DNA of 64,000 nt from contig PABB01000024.1 of the NCBI GenBank assembly GCA_002702655.1, forward strand, positions 1 to 64,000, read 5' to 3'. Shown here in pieces: positions 28,110-37,710 of the stretch. Position 1 is the stretch's first letter; the number at the start of each line of letters is the position of its first letter. The position numbers were made by a program, and so were the translations under genes. Below the pieces are notes generated by a model. That model did not search any database and had not been told where the DNA came from. It saw only the letters and a program-made list of their open reading frames with translations. This DNA is from Planctomycetaceae bacterium (GTDB taxonomy: Bacteria; Planctomycetota; Planctomycetia; Pirellulales; Lacipirellulaceae).

Positions 28110-29240
28110 TCAATTTGCGAGGCGCGTGATGCCTTGCTTCATAAGCGGGACGTTGAAGTTGAGCAACAGGCCGAGCGGCAACTGGCTCAACTTGAGATAG
28201 GAAAGTAGTTGGGCCTGGTGGATAGGCAACACCTGCTCGACGGACTTCAACTCCAGGATAATCACCCCGGCGACGACGACATCCAGGCGGTAGCCGCATT
28301 CGAGCCGCACCCCGTCGTACTCAATCGGCAAGCTCGCCTGCCGTTGAAAAGGTATTCCCCGACTCGCCAGTTCTTGGCACAAGCACGCTTCGTACGCCGA
28401 CTCCAAAAGCCCAGGGCCCAGTCGTTTGTGTACGGCAATGGCGGCATCAACCACCTGTCGGCTGAGCTTATTCAAATCAGCCCGTGGTTCTTCCGTACTC
28501 TGTGCTCTCTGTGTTCTCTGTGGTGCATCGGCCGAATATTGCACCGGGTCTTCAACGCCCGCTTCGGCGAACCCCTTCAGCCTTAGCTGGCAAGCGTCGC
28601 AGCGGCCGCAGGGGGCGCCGGTTGCGTCGGGGGCGTAGCAACTGTGCGTCAATGAATAGTCGACGCCCAGTTCCAATCCCCGCCTGATAATCTGCGCTTT
28701 GGTCAATTTCACCAACGGCGTGTGAATTTTGAATTTCAGCGAACCTTCGACCCCGGCCTTGGTCGCCAGGTTCGCCAGCCGCTGGAATGCGTCGATGAAC
28801 TCCGGCCGACAGTCCGGATAGCCGCTGTAATCCACCGCATTGACGCCGATGAACACATCGGCCGCGCCCACGACCTCGGCGTAGGCCAGCGCCAGCGACA
28901 GCATCACCGTGTTGCGCGCCGGGACGTAGGTGACCGGAATCCCGTCAGAAATTTGCTCGTCGGTGCGCCCTTGCGGCACATCAATGTCGGCAGTGAGTGC
29001 ACTGCCGCCCAGTGCCGCCAGGTCGATTTGCAGCACGCGATGCTCGACAACTCCCAGTGTCGCGGCAACGCGCGCGGCGCTCTCTAACTCGAACCGATGC
29101 CGCTGACCGTAGTCGACGCTCAGCGCATGCAGGGCGAATCCCTCGTGGCGGGCGATCGCTCCGACCGTCGCCGAGTCCAATCCGCCCGACAGCAGGATGA
29201 CGGCGGGTCGCGGAGAATGGGGCGTGTCAGAATCGCTCAT
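28110..29240 (-). CDS. queC: QueC fused to a GxxExxY PD-(D/E)XK domain
   Basis: A 376-aa fusion. Residues about 11-237 are 7-cyano-7-deazaguanine synthase (QueC), an ATP-dependent enzyme converting CDG to preQ0, with the PP-loop SGGLDSAT and the zinc motif [17 protein letters not shown]. Residues about 253-376 are a GxxExxY (PDDEXK_3) domain: GPGLLESAY, then YRLDVVV, ILELKS and HQAQLLSYL, which keep the D-ExK-Q nuclease signature. The junction ([14 protein letters not shown]) is encoded by a 28-bp repeat whose inverted partner lies past the stop codon. The domain has no ATG of its own; a TTG start near 28480 is possible. The ATG at 29240 was chosen over a TTG at 29258. The normal queC stop has been lost. 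Confidence 0.9.
   Translation of the reverse strand: MSDSDTPHSPRPAVILLSGGLDSATVGAIARHEGFALHALSVDYGQRHRFELESAARVAATLGVVEHRVLQIDLAALGGSALTADIDVPQGRTDEQISDGIPVTYVPARNTVMLSLALAYAEVVGAADVFIGVNAVDYSGYPDCRPEFIDAFQRLANLATKAGVEGSLKFKIHTPLVKLTKAQIIRRGLELGVDYSLTHSCYAPDATGAPCGRCDACQLRLKGFAEAGVEDPVQYSADAPQRTQRAQSTEEPRADLNKLSRQVVDAAIAVHKRLGPGLLESAYEACLCQELASRGIPFQRQASLPIEYDGVRLECGYRLDVVVAGVIILELKSVEQVLPIHQAQLLSYLKLSQLPLGLLLNFNVPLMKQGITRLAN
28498..28525. repeat. 28-bp inverted repeat, right end of the GxxExxY cassette
   Basis: The inverted partner of 28061-28088 (26/28 identity). On the coding (minus) strand it reads CACCACAGAGAACACAGAGA then GCACAGAG and is translated as part of the QueC-GxxExxY linker. 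Confidence 0.9.
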
Positions 29241-29412
29241 CGGCGGCGGCGGGATCAATGGCGGTGGCGACTCAGCCGCGGCCTAGGCCCGGATCGGGCC
29301 GGCAAGCGGCTATCGGCAACGGCCCTATCATGCCACAATGACGGGACTTTCGACAGTCGCCCGGGCCAACGGACCGGCGGCGACGCCCCCTTGCCACCCC
29401 ACTGCCCTGAAA

Positions 29413-29769
29413 ATGAGCGATTCTCGCAACCTGCTGGAGACGTTTGAGAACCGGTTTCCCCAGCGCGATTACAAGATCGAAATCGTGGCCCCGGAGTTCA
29501 CTTCGGTTTGCCCCAAGACGGGCCAGCCCGATTTCGGCACGGTCACGATCACCTACACGCCCGCGGCAAAATGCGTGGAGCTCAAGAGCCTGAAGTTCTA
29601 CCTGCAGAGCTTTCGCAACCAGGGCATCTTTTACGAGAACGTCACCAATCAAATCCTCGACGACCTGGCAGCGGTGATTCAGCCCCGGTGGATGAAAGTG
29701 GAAATCCACTTCAACGCCCGCGGCGGCATCACCGAAACCGTCACCGCCCAACACACGGCTGCCGTATAG
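29413..29769 (+). CDS. queF: NADPH-dependent 7-cyano-7-deazaguanine reductase
   Basis: A 118-aa QueF of the short, unimodular type that reduces preQ0 to preQ1 for tRNA queuosine. The catalytic Cys is in [14 protein letters not shown]; the QueF signature is [20 protein letters not shown]. The ATG at 29413 begins [14 protein letters not shown], as in homologues; an ATG at 29338 would add 25 non-conserved residues. It is divergent from queC/queE, with a 172-bp gap that should hold both promoters. I see no preQ1 riboswitch there. queD and folE are not in the window. Confidence 0.95.
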   Translation: MSDSRNLLETFENRFPQRDYKIEIVAPEFTSVCPKTGQPDFGTVTITYTPAAKCVELKSLKFYLQSFRNQGIFYENVTNQILDDLAAVIQPRWMKVEIHFNARGGITETVTAQHTAAV

Positions 29770-29830
29770 CGCGGCTCGGCCCGCGCACGGCGTCCGTTCC
29801 GAGACTCATCCCGACCGAAAGCGACCGACC

Positions 29831-30844
29831 ATGTCCACCCCGCCTCGCGTTATTCTGTCCGGCTTTGGCGACGAAGCCGCGATCCACAAGACGGCCTACG
29901 AGCAGTTCGCCGCGTTCGCTGCGTTGGGGTTGCAGTACTATAGCCTGCGGTTCATCGACGTCGGCAACGGCGTGAAGAACGTCATGCAGTTGACCAAGAG
30001 CGAGATCACCAAGCTGCGGCACCAAGAGGACGAGTTCGGCTTGAACGTCACGTCGATCGGTTCGCCGATTGGCAAGGTGAAATTGCTGGACGTCGACGAC
30101 GGCACGAAGAACCGATTCGTGCCGTTCAAGAAATACCTGAAGAGCGAGGTGCAAAAAGCCTGCGAGCTGGCGCACGCCTTCGAAACCAAATTGATCCGCG
30201 GGTTCTCGTTCTACCACCCCAAAGGGACCGATCCCTGGGACCACATCCCGCAGGTGGTGGATCAGTTGGGCCAAATCGCCGAAGTCTGCCACCGCAGCGA
30301 CTTGACCTTCGGCCTGGAAATCGAGGCCAATCTCGTCGGACAGACGGGGCAGTTGCTGGCGGAGATCCACCGACAAGTGAATCACCCGGCCATGGTCACG
30401 ATCTTCGATGGCGCCAACATCGTCTGCCAAGGCTACGACACGCAGCAGACGTACGAGCAGTACCGCGTGATGAAACCGAGCATCGGCTGGATGCACGTCA
30501 AGGACTACCTGGCGCCGGACGTCGATCGCCCCATCGGGCACGTCGACGAGGACGCCCTGTCGAACTTCGTCCCCGCCGACATCGGCGACAGCGGCCACGC
30601 CCAGATTCTGACCGATTTCAAGCAGCAACTCCCGAAGCTCGAACGGCGGCTCAAGCGGCGCGGCATTCCTGGCGTGTTTCTCGACCTGGAACCGCATCTG
30701 AAGGGCGGCGGTCAGTACGGCGGGTTCAGCGGACCCGACGGCATGAGCGTCGCGCTCCGCGGCCTGACCCGGGTGCTCGACTTTGTGGGCATCGAGTACC
30801 ACTTGTGCGACTTCGACGACGTGAAGGCCGCCCGCGGGTTCTGA
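29831..30844 (+). CDS. Sugar phosphate isomerase/epimerase-like TIM-barrel protein
   Basis: A 337-aa protein of the xylose isomerase-like/AP endonuclease 2 TIM-barrel superfamily. Barrel metal-site candidates are the Glu in LTFGLEIEANLVGQ, the Asp in TIFDGANIVCQG, the His in GWMHVKDY and the Glu in FLDLEPHLKGGG. No signal peptide is present, so it should be cytoplasmic. Members of this group in planctomycetes are numerous and mostly uncharacterised; the substrate cannot be told from sequence. It lies 61 bp after queF on the same strand and may be co-transcribed. Confidence 0.85.
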   Translation: MSTPPRVILSGFGDEAAIHKTAYEQFAAFAALGLQYYSLRFIDVGNGVKNVMQLTKSEITKLRHQEDEFGLNVTSIGSPIGKVKLLDVDDGTKNRFVPFKKYLKSEVQKACELAHAFETKLIRGFSFYHPKGTDPWDHIPQVVDQLGQIAEVCHRSDLTFGLEIEANLVGQTGQLLAEIHRQVNHPAMVTIFDGANIVCQGYDTQQTYEQYRVMKPSIGWMHVKDYLAPDVDRPIGHVDEDALSNFVPADIGDSGHAQILTDFKQQLPKLERRLKRRGIPGVFLDLEPHLKGGGQYGGFSGPDGMSVALRGLTRVLDFVGIEYHLCDFDDVKAARGF

Positions 30845-30869
30845 CGCCCGATGCGACCAGTCGCCCCGC

Positions 30870-33800
30870 TCAGGCCTCGTCGCTCGCGGACTGCGCGTGC
30901 GTTTTCGCCAAGGCGGTTTCGGCGGCCTGTGTCGCCCGGCTCAGCTTCAACCGCTCGGCGAATTCCGAGATCGCGAATGCCGCCACAGTGCCGGTGGCCC
31001 AGGCGCCGCCCACGGCGATCAGCGCGCCCAGCACAAAGTGCGTCGTGCCGATCCACTCAGCCGACAACATCAGGTAGATGGCCAACCCAATGGCAATGGC
31101 GCCCACGGCAAACCGCCCCATGGCCGACTCCGCGAGTCGCTTCTTGCGGTGCTTGGCAATGGCGGTGCGGGCCGACGAGTTTGCCAGTTCCCGCATCGCC
31201 GAGATATCAGCAGGCAGCGCCGGTTTCTTGGTCGACTTCTTCAATTCGTCCAGGTCGATCAGTTCCAGCGGCTCGGCAGGCTCCACCGGGGCGGCGGCCG
31301 GCGCGGGCGCGGGCACAGCGGACTGCGATGGCGTGTAGGTGGGCACTGGCCTGGCCGCCGCGCTGCGGAGCAGCTCTTCGGTGCTCACGTTCGGCTCGCC
31401 CCGCACGCGCCGCATCATATTGTCCATGTAGGCCTGCAGCGCCGCGTCGTCGTCGTCCTCGCATTCGCTGGCTGTGAGGGACGGTTCCGGCGCCGAGAAA
31501 TCAGCAGATACGCTTTCGACCGGCGTCGGGTCCGCATCGTCTTCCTCAAGCAGATGGCGATACTGCTCCAAGAAGGACGGCGCTTCATCGGTTGCGGGTT
31601 CAGACGGCTCTTGCACCGGCTCCTGGACGGCGATCGAGACATCCGGCTCTGCGACGCCCGGCTCAGCGGGCTCCTCGTCTTTCCAGATGGCAGCGGCCCG
31701 CAGATGCTCAATCGCCTCCTCGGCCGCCGTGTGAGGGGTCTCCGGCTCGGCGACGGCGGGCTCCACGCTGACGTCAGGGCTCCCATCGCCTGCGGGGTTT
31801 GCGTGCCAGGAGGCCGCCTCCGCAAGCTCCGCCTCCAACTGCTCAATCCGCAGCGTCAACGACTCCTGCAGCCCGGCGGCCTCGGCGGCCCGCGTTTCGG
31901 CATCTCGTGCGCGAGTTTCGGCGTTGGCGACCGCCGACTCGGCTGCCGCGACTTGCTGGGCGAGCTGCTCGCGAATCGCCTCCAACTGAGCATCGTCATG
32001 TGCGGCGCTCTCACCGCGGCTGGCAGCGTCTTGCAGTTGTTCGCGGGCCTGCTGCAAATCCGCCGTCAATTGCAGGACTTGCGCCTCGCATTCGCGCAGC
32101 AGGTCCTGGGCTACGTCGCGCTGCTCCGCCATGTCATCCAGTTGCGTCTGCAGCGCGGTCAGGTCCTCGTTCGGCTCCGTCGCCGTGTCCGCTAGCTCCT
32201 CGATCCTCGCCTGGGCGGCAACCAGTTCCGACTGCAGCTGCGACTGCGACGCGCTGAGCCGATCCACTTCCGCTTGAGCGGCGGACGCTTCGTCGCGAGC
32301 CGAGTCGAGATCCGCCTGCAGGCGAGCCAGGTTGTCGTGATGCTCGTCGAGCAGTTGCTCGGCCGCCGCCAGCGAGGCTGCAGCAGCCTCGGCTTCCCGC
32401 TGAGCCGCCTCGACAGCCGTGCTGTCGTCGGTCGGCTCGTTGAGTTGCGTCTCAAGCTGCTCGATCTGCTCAGCGAGCGACTCGGCCTTCGCCTCGGCCG
32501 CCGCCAGTTGGTCCTGCAGGCGCGCCGCCACGTCGTTGGCTTGAGCCGCCGCGGTCCGCGCGGTCGCGAGATCATTCTGCAGCGACTCTATCTGCTGCTG
32601 TTGACGCAACGCGGCCTGTTCTTCTTCGGTCGCGCTCGCGGCGGTCCGCTCAGCCGTCTCGCGGAGTTCCGATTCCAGCGTCGCGACGCGAGCAGCGAGT
32701 TCGGCGGCGCGGCGTTCGGCATCCGCTAACTCGCCGTGCAGCCGGTCAACGGTTTCGTCGCCGCCGCTGGCCTCGCTGCGGGCCGTTTCCAGCCCAGCTT
32801 GAAGGCGCGCGACCTCCTCCTGCTGACGGGCGAGTTCCGCTTCCTTCGCGGCCAGCAGATCCGCCGCGGCCGCTGCGTCCGCAGCCAAATGCTCATGGCG
32901 CGCCAGGTCCGCGTCACGCTCAGCGAGTTGGTTCTCCAAACGCTCAATCGTGCCCGACAGTTCCTCGGCGCGTTGCTCGGCCGCGGCGAGTTTTTCGCTC
33001 CAGAGGCGCGACTGCTCCTCGGCGCCGGTCTGCTCGGCGCGGGCGTCGGCCTGGCTCCGCTGGTACTCGGCCTGCAGGTCCGTCAGTTGCTGCCGCTGGT
33101 CGGCAATCGTCTGTTCGGCCCGAGCGAGCGCATCGACGGCAGCCGCGGCGTCGGCCGCAGCGGCCTCCCGCTCGGCGAGTCGCGCCGCCTGTTGCCGAAG
33201 TTCCGCCGTGAGTTCGGCCGTCTGTCGCTCCAGGCCCTCAGCGCGCTGCCGCTCGGCCGCCAATTGTTCCGTGAGCCGCTGATTCTCGCCGACGTTCTGC
33301 CCGCTGGCGCACTCGAGTTTCCGTTGCAGAGTCGTCGCGGCTGCCCGCGCCGCATCCAGATCGCGGTGCGTCGTCGCCAGATCATCGGACAGGCCGGTGA
33401 GCCGGTTGCGCAGGCGGGCATTCTCGCGCCGCTGTGTCCGCAAGTGCGAAACCAGCGCGTGCACGCGCGATCGGTTCTCGTAGTTGCGGGACCACAGGCG
33501 TGCCAGCAAGCGATCTTCATCGCGCCAGTGCGTCAGAGTCGGCAGTGGCGCGGGCGACGTCGGTGCGACCGCGGGGTGCGAGGTCGTGGTCGGTGTTGCG
33601 GCGGGCGCCGGTTCGGGCCGGCGGGGTTCCTCGACACGGGGGCCGACAGGCTTCGCTGCCTCGGCTCGGGTCGGCGAGGGCTCGCTACTGGCTGCCGCCA
33701 GTTCCAATTCGCAGCCGCCCAGCGTCAGGCGATCACCCGCCGCAAGCGGACTCTCGACAAAATCGCTGCCGTTGAGCAAGACTCCGGGCGCCCAGCGGTT

Positions 33801-34100
33801 AGCTCGAATTTCGTCGCCGGCGACGGTGATAACGCAATGCAGCGGCCGCACGCCCGGGACCGCCAGTTGCAGGTCGCAGCGCCGGCTCGAACCCAGCGTG
33901 AATTTGCCTTCGCTCAGCGCGAGCGCACCGGCGGCGCCTCCGCCGACGGCGCGCAGCGTGAAGCTCGCGCATCGTGCGGGCGCAGCCAACGGTCGATCAG
34001 AAGCAGCGACGGCGGCCGGCAAGTGACAATTCTCGAGGCGGGATATCGGTCCTGGACAGTCGGTTGGCGCAAACCGTGCGCCGCCACCAAGCCCCCACAA
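30870..34100 (-). CDS. FHA-domain coiled-coil membrane protein
   Basis: About 1076 aa. A forkhead-associated domain sits near the N-terminus (residues about 45-115; FTLGSSRRCDLQL, then RPLHCVITV), which would bind phosphothreonine. A Pro/Ala linker follows, then a coiled coil of about 550 residues rich in Ala, Glu, Gln and Arg. A Glu/Pro-rich region comes next, and two hydrophobic helices near the C-terminus (FAVGAIAIGLAIYLMLS and HFVLGALIAVGGAWATGTVA). The start is uncertain: no ATG precedes the FHA domain in frame; TTG codons at 34100 and 34022 are the candidates. It could be a scaffold linking Ser/Thr kinase signalling to the cell envelope. It converges with the isomerase-like gene. Confidence 0.78.
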   Translation of the reverse strand: MWGLGGGARFAPTDCPGPISRLENCHLPAAVAASDRPLAAPARCASFTLRAVGGGAAGALALSEGKFTLGSSRRCDLQLAVPGVRPLHCVITVAGDEIRANRWAPGVLLNGSDFVESPLAAGDRLTLGGCELELAAASSEPSPTRAEAAKPVGPRVEEPRRPEPAPAATPTTTSHPAVAPTSPAPLPTLTHWRDEDRLLARLWSRNYENRSRVHALVSHLRTQRRENARLRNRLTGLSDDLATTHRDLDAARAAATTLQRKLECASGQNVGENQRLTEQLAAERQRAEGLERQTAELTAELRQQAARLAEREAAAADAAAAVDALARAEQTIADQRQQLTDLQAEYQRSQADARAEQTGAEEQSRLWSEKLAAAEQRAEELSGTIERLENQLAERDADLARHEHLAADAAAAADLLAAKEAELARQQEEVARLQAGLETARSEASGGDETVDRLHGELADAERRAAELAARVATLESELRETAERTAASATEEEQAALRQQQQIESLQNDLATARTAAAQANDVAARLQDQLAAAEAKAESLAEQIEQLETQLNEPTDDSTAVEAAQREAEAAAASLAAAEQLLDEHHDNLARLQADLDSARDEASAAQAEVDRLSASQSQLQSELVAAQARIEELADTATEPNEDLTALQTQLDDMAEQRDVAQDLLRECEAQVLQLTADLQQAREQLQDAASRGESAAHDDAQLEAIREQLAQQVAAAESAVANAETRARDAETRAAEAAGLQESLTLRIEQLEAELAEAASWHANPAGDGSPDVSVEPAVAEPETPHTAAEEAIEHLRAAAIWKDEEPAEPGVAEPDVSIAVQEPVQEPSEPATDEAPSFLEQYRHLLEEDDADPTPVESVSADFSAPEPSLTASECEDDDDAALQAYMDNMMRRVRGEPNVSTEELLRSAAARPVPTYTPSQSAVPAPAPAAAPVEPAEPLELIDLDELKKSTKKPALPADISAMRELANSSARTAIAKHRKKRLAESAMGRFAVGAIAIGLAIYLMLSAEWIGTTHFVLGALIAVGGAWATGTVAAFAISEFAERLKLSRATQAAETALAKTHAQSASDEA

Positions 34101-34797
34101 TGCGGGGACTGGATGCCAAAGGCTAGGTCACAGCGGGGACGGACGGGCCGCTCGCCACGGACGAGATCGAAAAACTTGCCGCCCGCGATGGCGGCTTTCA
34201 GAAACCGCCCGCTACAAGTCGGACAATCGGCACGGCCCCACTGACCTGGATGATCGCCGGCAGAATTCTCGCGTCACCAGAGCCTGACCGCCGATACACG
34301 CAGTGCCCAAATTGTGCAAACCGCAAACGCGCGACCGCCTTGGGGCGAAAGGCCCGCTGCGCCGATGGTGTCCACCGCAGAAATTCCCCGCAGCCGCGTC
34401 GCGGGCTCGCCCGCAGGAAGTTTCGCAAACTGTTATGGCAAAGCCACTTACAACGCCACAGGAATCGCCCGCCGCCCCTCCGGGGAGGGTTAGCCGCGAA
34501 TCGTTTCCCCGCGGGCGACCCATTCCACAGGCCGTGCGTACTATAGTTACGGTGCAATGGGCACTTTCGGCGACGCCGAACAAACCCATTGCCGCTGGCA
34601 GATAAGGCTTTTCGATGCTGGCGCACCCGCCTTGCGGCGGGAGGAGCCGCGTCGACAATCTTGCGAGCGGCCCCGACCCTTCCCGGAACAGAGGACAACT
34701 CCAGTTAGCCACCAGTGATCATGCCCCCCAAGTGCGTTGCCCAGGCGGCCGCGCGAAGCGTTGATCCCGACGGCCCGAAAGAGAAGAGGCAACCGCC
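34101..34797. other. Intergenic region without a supported gene
   Basis: About 700 bp between the FHA gene (minus) and the DksA-like gene (plus). It should contain divergent promoters. Short reading frames here lack any protein-like composition. Small dyads are present (GCGGGCTCGCCCGC near 34409; CCCTCCGGGGAGGG near 34477). I see no RNA gene. Confidence 0.5.
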
Positions 34798-35217
34798 ATG
34801 GCCCGCAAAGACGCTTTGTTAAAACTGCGAAACACATTGATCCTGCGTCGGGACGCGCTGCGGCAGGCGCTCGCTGGCGACTTGAGCCTGCTGAAGTCGC
34901 TGCGCGATCAGATCGGCGGCGACGTGGTGGACGCGGCGCTCGACGCGGCCCAGGACGAGATCAGCTCGAAACTGGCCGAGGTGGAAAGCCGCGAACTGGG
35001 GAATATCGAAACAGCTCTCGAACGGATGCGCGACGGCACCTACGGACAGTGCGAAGTGTGCGACACCAAGATCCCGCTGGCACGGCTCACGGCGTTGCCT
35101 TACGCGACGTATTGCATCGAGTGCCAACGCGCTTCGGAAGAGGGCGGTCCCGACTGGAATCCCGGCGTCAATTCGCGCGGCGGCGTCAATGTGTCGCCCG
35201 ACTACGAAACCACCTGA
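34798..35217 (+). CDS. DksA/TraR-type zinc-finger protein
   Basis: A 139-aa protein with an N-terminal helical hairpin and a C-terminal C4 zinc finger (CEVC, then CIEC after 17 residues), as in DksA/TraR proteins that bind the RNA polymerase secondary channel. The stretch ALERMRDGTYGQCEVC is typical. The first part LKLRNTLILRRDALRQAL forms the coiled-coil arm. A purine-rich RBS (AGAGAAGAGG) lies about 8 bp upstream of the ATG. It is the first gene of a short plus-strand pair with the HtrA-like protease. Whether it acts in a ppGpp-type response here is unknown. Confidence 0.9.
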   Translation: MARKDALLKLRNTLILRRDALRQALAGDLSLLKSLRDQIGGDVVDAALDAAQDEISSKLAEVESRELGNIETALERMRDGTYGQCEVCDTKIPLARLTALPYATYCIECQRASEEGGPDWNPGVNSRGGVNVSPDYETT

Positions 35218-35346
35218 GGCTCGCCGCTGCGGGCTGGGTTTGTCGCCGTGAACGTGCGCGTGCTAAGATCAGCCGCAGAGCGAACGCCGCGGCATCGGCC
35301 GCATTGTTCGCGTCGCCGATTGCCTCGCGTCGCCCCTGGAGCCTTC

Positions 35347-36543
35347 ATGGCCGCTCACCTGTCGAACGACCGGCGCCCGCGAACGCCGCGAATGGCCGCC
35401 CGATACCTGGCCGTGGCCCTGGTTGCCCTGTGCAGTTCCCGCAGCTCGGCTCAGGGGATCCTCAGCGACAGCGCCGCAACGCTCGACGAGCAGCAGCGCC
35501 AGCAACTCTACGCCGAACTCGACCGCGACGTGGCCGCGATGCAGCGCGAGCTGAGCATCTACAAGCGCGTCGTTCAACTGGTTTCGCCGTCGGTGGTGCA
35601 CGTGGAAGCCCGCCCGCTGCCGCAGTACCGCTTCCGCCGCGACGTGGAAGAAGCCGGCTCGGGCGTCGTCATCCGCCATCGCGACCGCGACTACGTGCTG
35701 ACCAATCGGCACGTTATCAAGCACTCCGACGAGGACGGCATTCGTCTGGAATTGGTCGACGGCCGGCAATTCCACCCCACGCGAATCTGGTCCGACCGCG
35801 AGACCGACGTCGCCGTACTGGCCGTCGCCGAACCCAATCTCACCCCGGCCCGCATCGGCGACAGCAACCTGATGGAGATCGGCGATATCGTGATGGCGTT
35901 TGGCAGCCCGTTCAATCTGCGGCAAAGCGTGTCCCGCGGGATCATCAGCGCCAAAGGCCGCTCGAATCTGGACCTGGGCGAAGGCGAGGTCCAGTATCAG
36001 AACTTCCTGCAGACCGACGCGGCGATCAACCCCGGCAATAGCGGCGGGCCCCTCGTCAATTTGCGCGGCGAGGTGATCGGGCTGAACACGGCCATTGCCA
36101 GCAACTCCGGCGGCAACGACGGCATCGGTTTTTCCATCCCCGCCAACATTGTCGTGCGTATCGCCGGGCAATTGGTCGACCAGGGTCGCGTCGAGCGCGG
36201 CTTCTTGGGCGTCACGCTCGATTCGCGATTCGACGCCCAAGCGGCCCAGTTTGTCGGCCTGCCGCGATTGGTCGGCGCTCGCGTCACCAAGGTCACCGAC
36301 CGCTCGCCGGCCGCCGTGGCGGACCTGCGCGTGGATGACATCATCCTGCAATTCAACGGCCTGCCGGTCGAAGACGACGACCATCTGATCAGTCTGGTCA
36401 AGCTGGCCGAAATCGGCCGCGACGTGGACCTGCTGGTGCTGCGCGACGGTCAACTGCTGCGGCGCCGCACCGCAATCGGCCGGTTGGGCGACTTTCGCAG
36501 CCCCGAACCCGCTGTGACCGAAGCGGCCGCACGCGGGAAATAG
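35347..36543 (+). CDS. HtrA/DegP-type serine protease with PDZ domain
   Basis: A 398-aa exported trypsin-like protease. The signal peptide follows the ATG at 35347 (hydrophobic YLAVALVALCSS, cleavage near SSA-QG). The catalytic triad is visible: His in LTNRHVI, Asp in RETDVAVL, Ser in NPGNSGGPL. One PDZ domain follows (FLGVTLDSRF to VDLLVLRDGQLL) with the substrate-binding region near RGFLGV. The length fits a single-PDZ HtrA (DegS-like) enzyme. Its role is probably protein quality control or regulated cleavage in the periplasm. A helical segment (EQQRQQLYAELDRDVAAMQ) precedes the protease domain. Confidence 0.93.
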   Translation: MAAHLSNDRRPRTPRMAARYLAVALVALCSSRSSAQGILSDSAATLDEQQRQQLYAELDRDVAAMQRELSIYKRVVQLVSPSVVHVEARPLPQYRFRRDVEEAGSGVVIRHRDRDYVLTNRHVIKHSDEDGIRLELVDGRQFHPTRIWSDRETDVAVLAVAEPNLTPARIGDSNLMEIGDIVMAFGSPFNLRQSVSRGIISAKGRSNLDLGEGEVQYQNFLQTDAAINPGNSGGPLVNLRGEVIGLNTAIASNSGGNDGIGFSIPANIVVRIAGQLVDQGRVERGFLGVTLDSRFDAQAAQFVGLPRLVGARVTKVTDRSPAAVADLRVDDIILQFNGLPVEDDDHLISLVKLAEIGRDVDLLVLRDGQLLRRRTAIGRLGDFRSPEPAVTEAAARGK

Positions 36544-36559
36544 CGCCGCCCAGCGTTTC

Positions 36560-37495
36560 TCAGCCCCGGTCGCGCAATCCCCGCAGCACGCAGTCCAGCG
36601 CCGCGGGAACGTCGATGCCCACCGCGACATCAGCGTTCGGCTGCGAATCGGGGCGCCGGCGACGATCGATCACGGTCGCTCCGTGCGTCAGCCGCCCCTC
36701 GGTCTCCACGTCGCAATGGAATTGCTCGGTCGTGAGCAACTCAGGATGAAGCGCCGCCGCCACGGCCAGCGCCTCGGGGGCATACAGCCCCTCCAGGCCC
36801 AGCTTTTGCCGCATCGCCTGAAACGCCGGCGGGAGCACCGCACGCAAGAAATGTCCCGTGGGATTGGTCTCGGGGGGTAACTTGTTGAGCAGGTCGAACG
36901 TCAGCGTCGCCTGGCTCGTCACATCCAACGGCAGCAGCGTTTTCGTTGCCGGGGAGCGGAACACGCGCTGCGCCGCCTCGGGATTGCAGTAGATGTTGAA
37001 CTCGGCGGCCGGCGTCACGTCGCCCGGCCCCTCGAACGTGCCGCCCACAATGATCAAATGGCGGATCTGCAGCGGCAGGTCGGGCTCCATTTGAAAGGCG
37101 GCCGCGATGTTCGTCAGCGGTCCGCCGGCGATCACGGTCACGTCGCCCGGAGCGGCGCGGATCTCGTCGCTCAACAGCTTGATCGAGGGATGCTGCTGGT
37201 GCAGCTCGGCGACCTTGAGCTTGGCGCCGCAGAAACCGTCGGCGCCCCACAGGGCGCGGTTGTCGGTGGTCAGCGGTTGATCCTCTTCGGCGACCCCAAT
37301 CCGCGGCAGCCGCGGGGGATCGAGGTGCTCGACGATCGCCTGCACGTTCAGGCTGGCCTGCCGCGGCGACACGTTGCCGCCGGTGGCCGTCACGGCGACC
37401 ACCTCCACCTCCGGCATGTTCAGCGCCACGCAGGCGGCCAGCGCGTCGCTCACGCCCGGGTCGATATCGAGAATCAGCTTTCGGGGGCGTGGCAT
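36560..37495 (-). CDS. Nucleoside hydrolase family protein with altered active site
   Basis: A 311-aa member of the inosine/uridine-preferring nucleoside hydrolase fold, which normally cleaves ribonucleosides to base and ribose using a Ca2+ bound by Asp residues. The N-terminal motif reads DIDPGVSDA where DxDPGxDDA is usual, so the third Asp is Ser. The AEFNIY segment is followed by CNPEAA rather than DPEAA. The C-terminal motif, usually HDPxA, reads YAPEALAV. The ribosidase activity is therefore doubtful. The start is ATG 37495 (a GTG at 37510 is possible). It converges with the HtrA gene. Confidence 0.85.
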   Translation of the reverse strand: MPRPRKLILDIDPGVSDALAACVALNMPEVEVVAVTATGGNVSPRQASLNVQAIVEHLDPPRLPRIGVAEEDQPLTTDNRALWGADGFCGAKLKVAELHQQHPSIKLLSDEIRAAPGDVTVIAGGPLTNIAAAFQMEPDLPLQIRHLIIVGGTFEGPGDVTPAAEFNIYCNPEAAQRVFRSPATKTLLPLDVTSQATLTFDLLNKLPPETNPTGHFLRAVLPPAFQAMRQKLGLEGLYAPEALAVAAALHPELLTTEQFHCDVETEGRLTHGATVIDRRRRPDSQPNADVAVGIDVPAALDCVLRGLRDRG

Positions 37496-37710
37496 GGCGC
37501 GGTCCGTCACGACGAGACAGGGGACCCCAGCGGGGAGATTCCGCGCATTCTAGCGCTGCGGCCGGCTCGGCTCAAGCGATCCTCAGTCCGACGTGGTCGG
37601 AGGCGGGGCTTCTGCGCGGTTGCGCAAAATGCTCCCGGGCATTAGAATTACGGGTCCCTCGTAAAGTCGCTTCTCCAAGCTGACGCCCGCCCCCTGCCCC
37701 GTCGACCGCC

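Noticed and set aside
29241-29412. Possible preQ1 riboswitch before queF or queC
   Set aside because: I could find no convincing short pseudoknot aptamer in the 172-bp gap.
34303-34605. A 100-codon frame in the gap before the DksA-like gene
   Set aside because: Composition is not protein-like, there is no RBS, and other frames of similar length overlap it.
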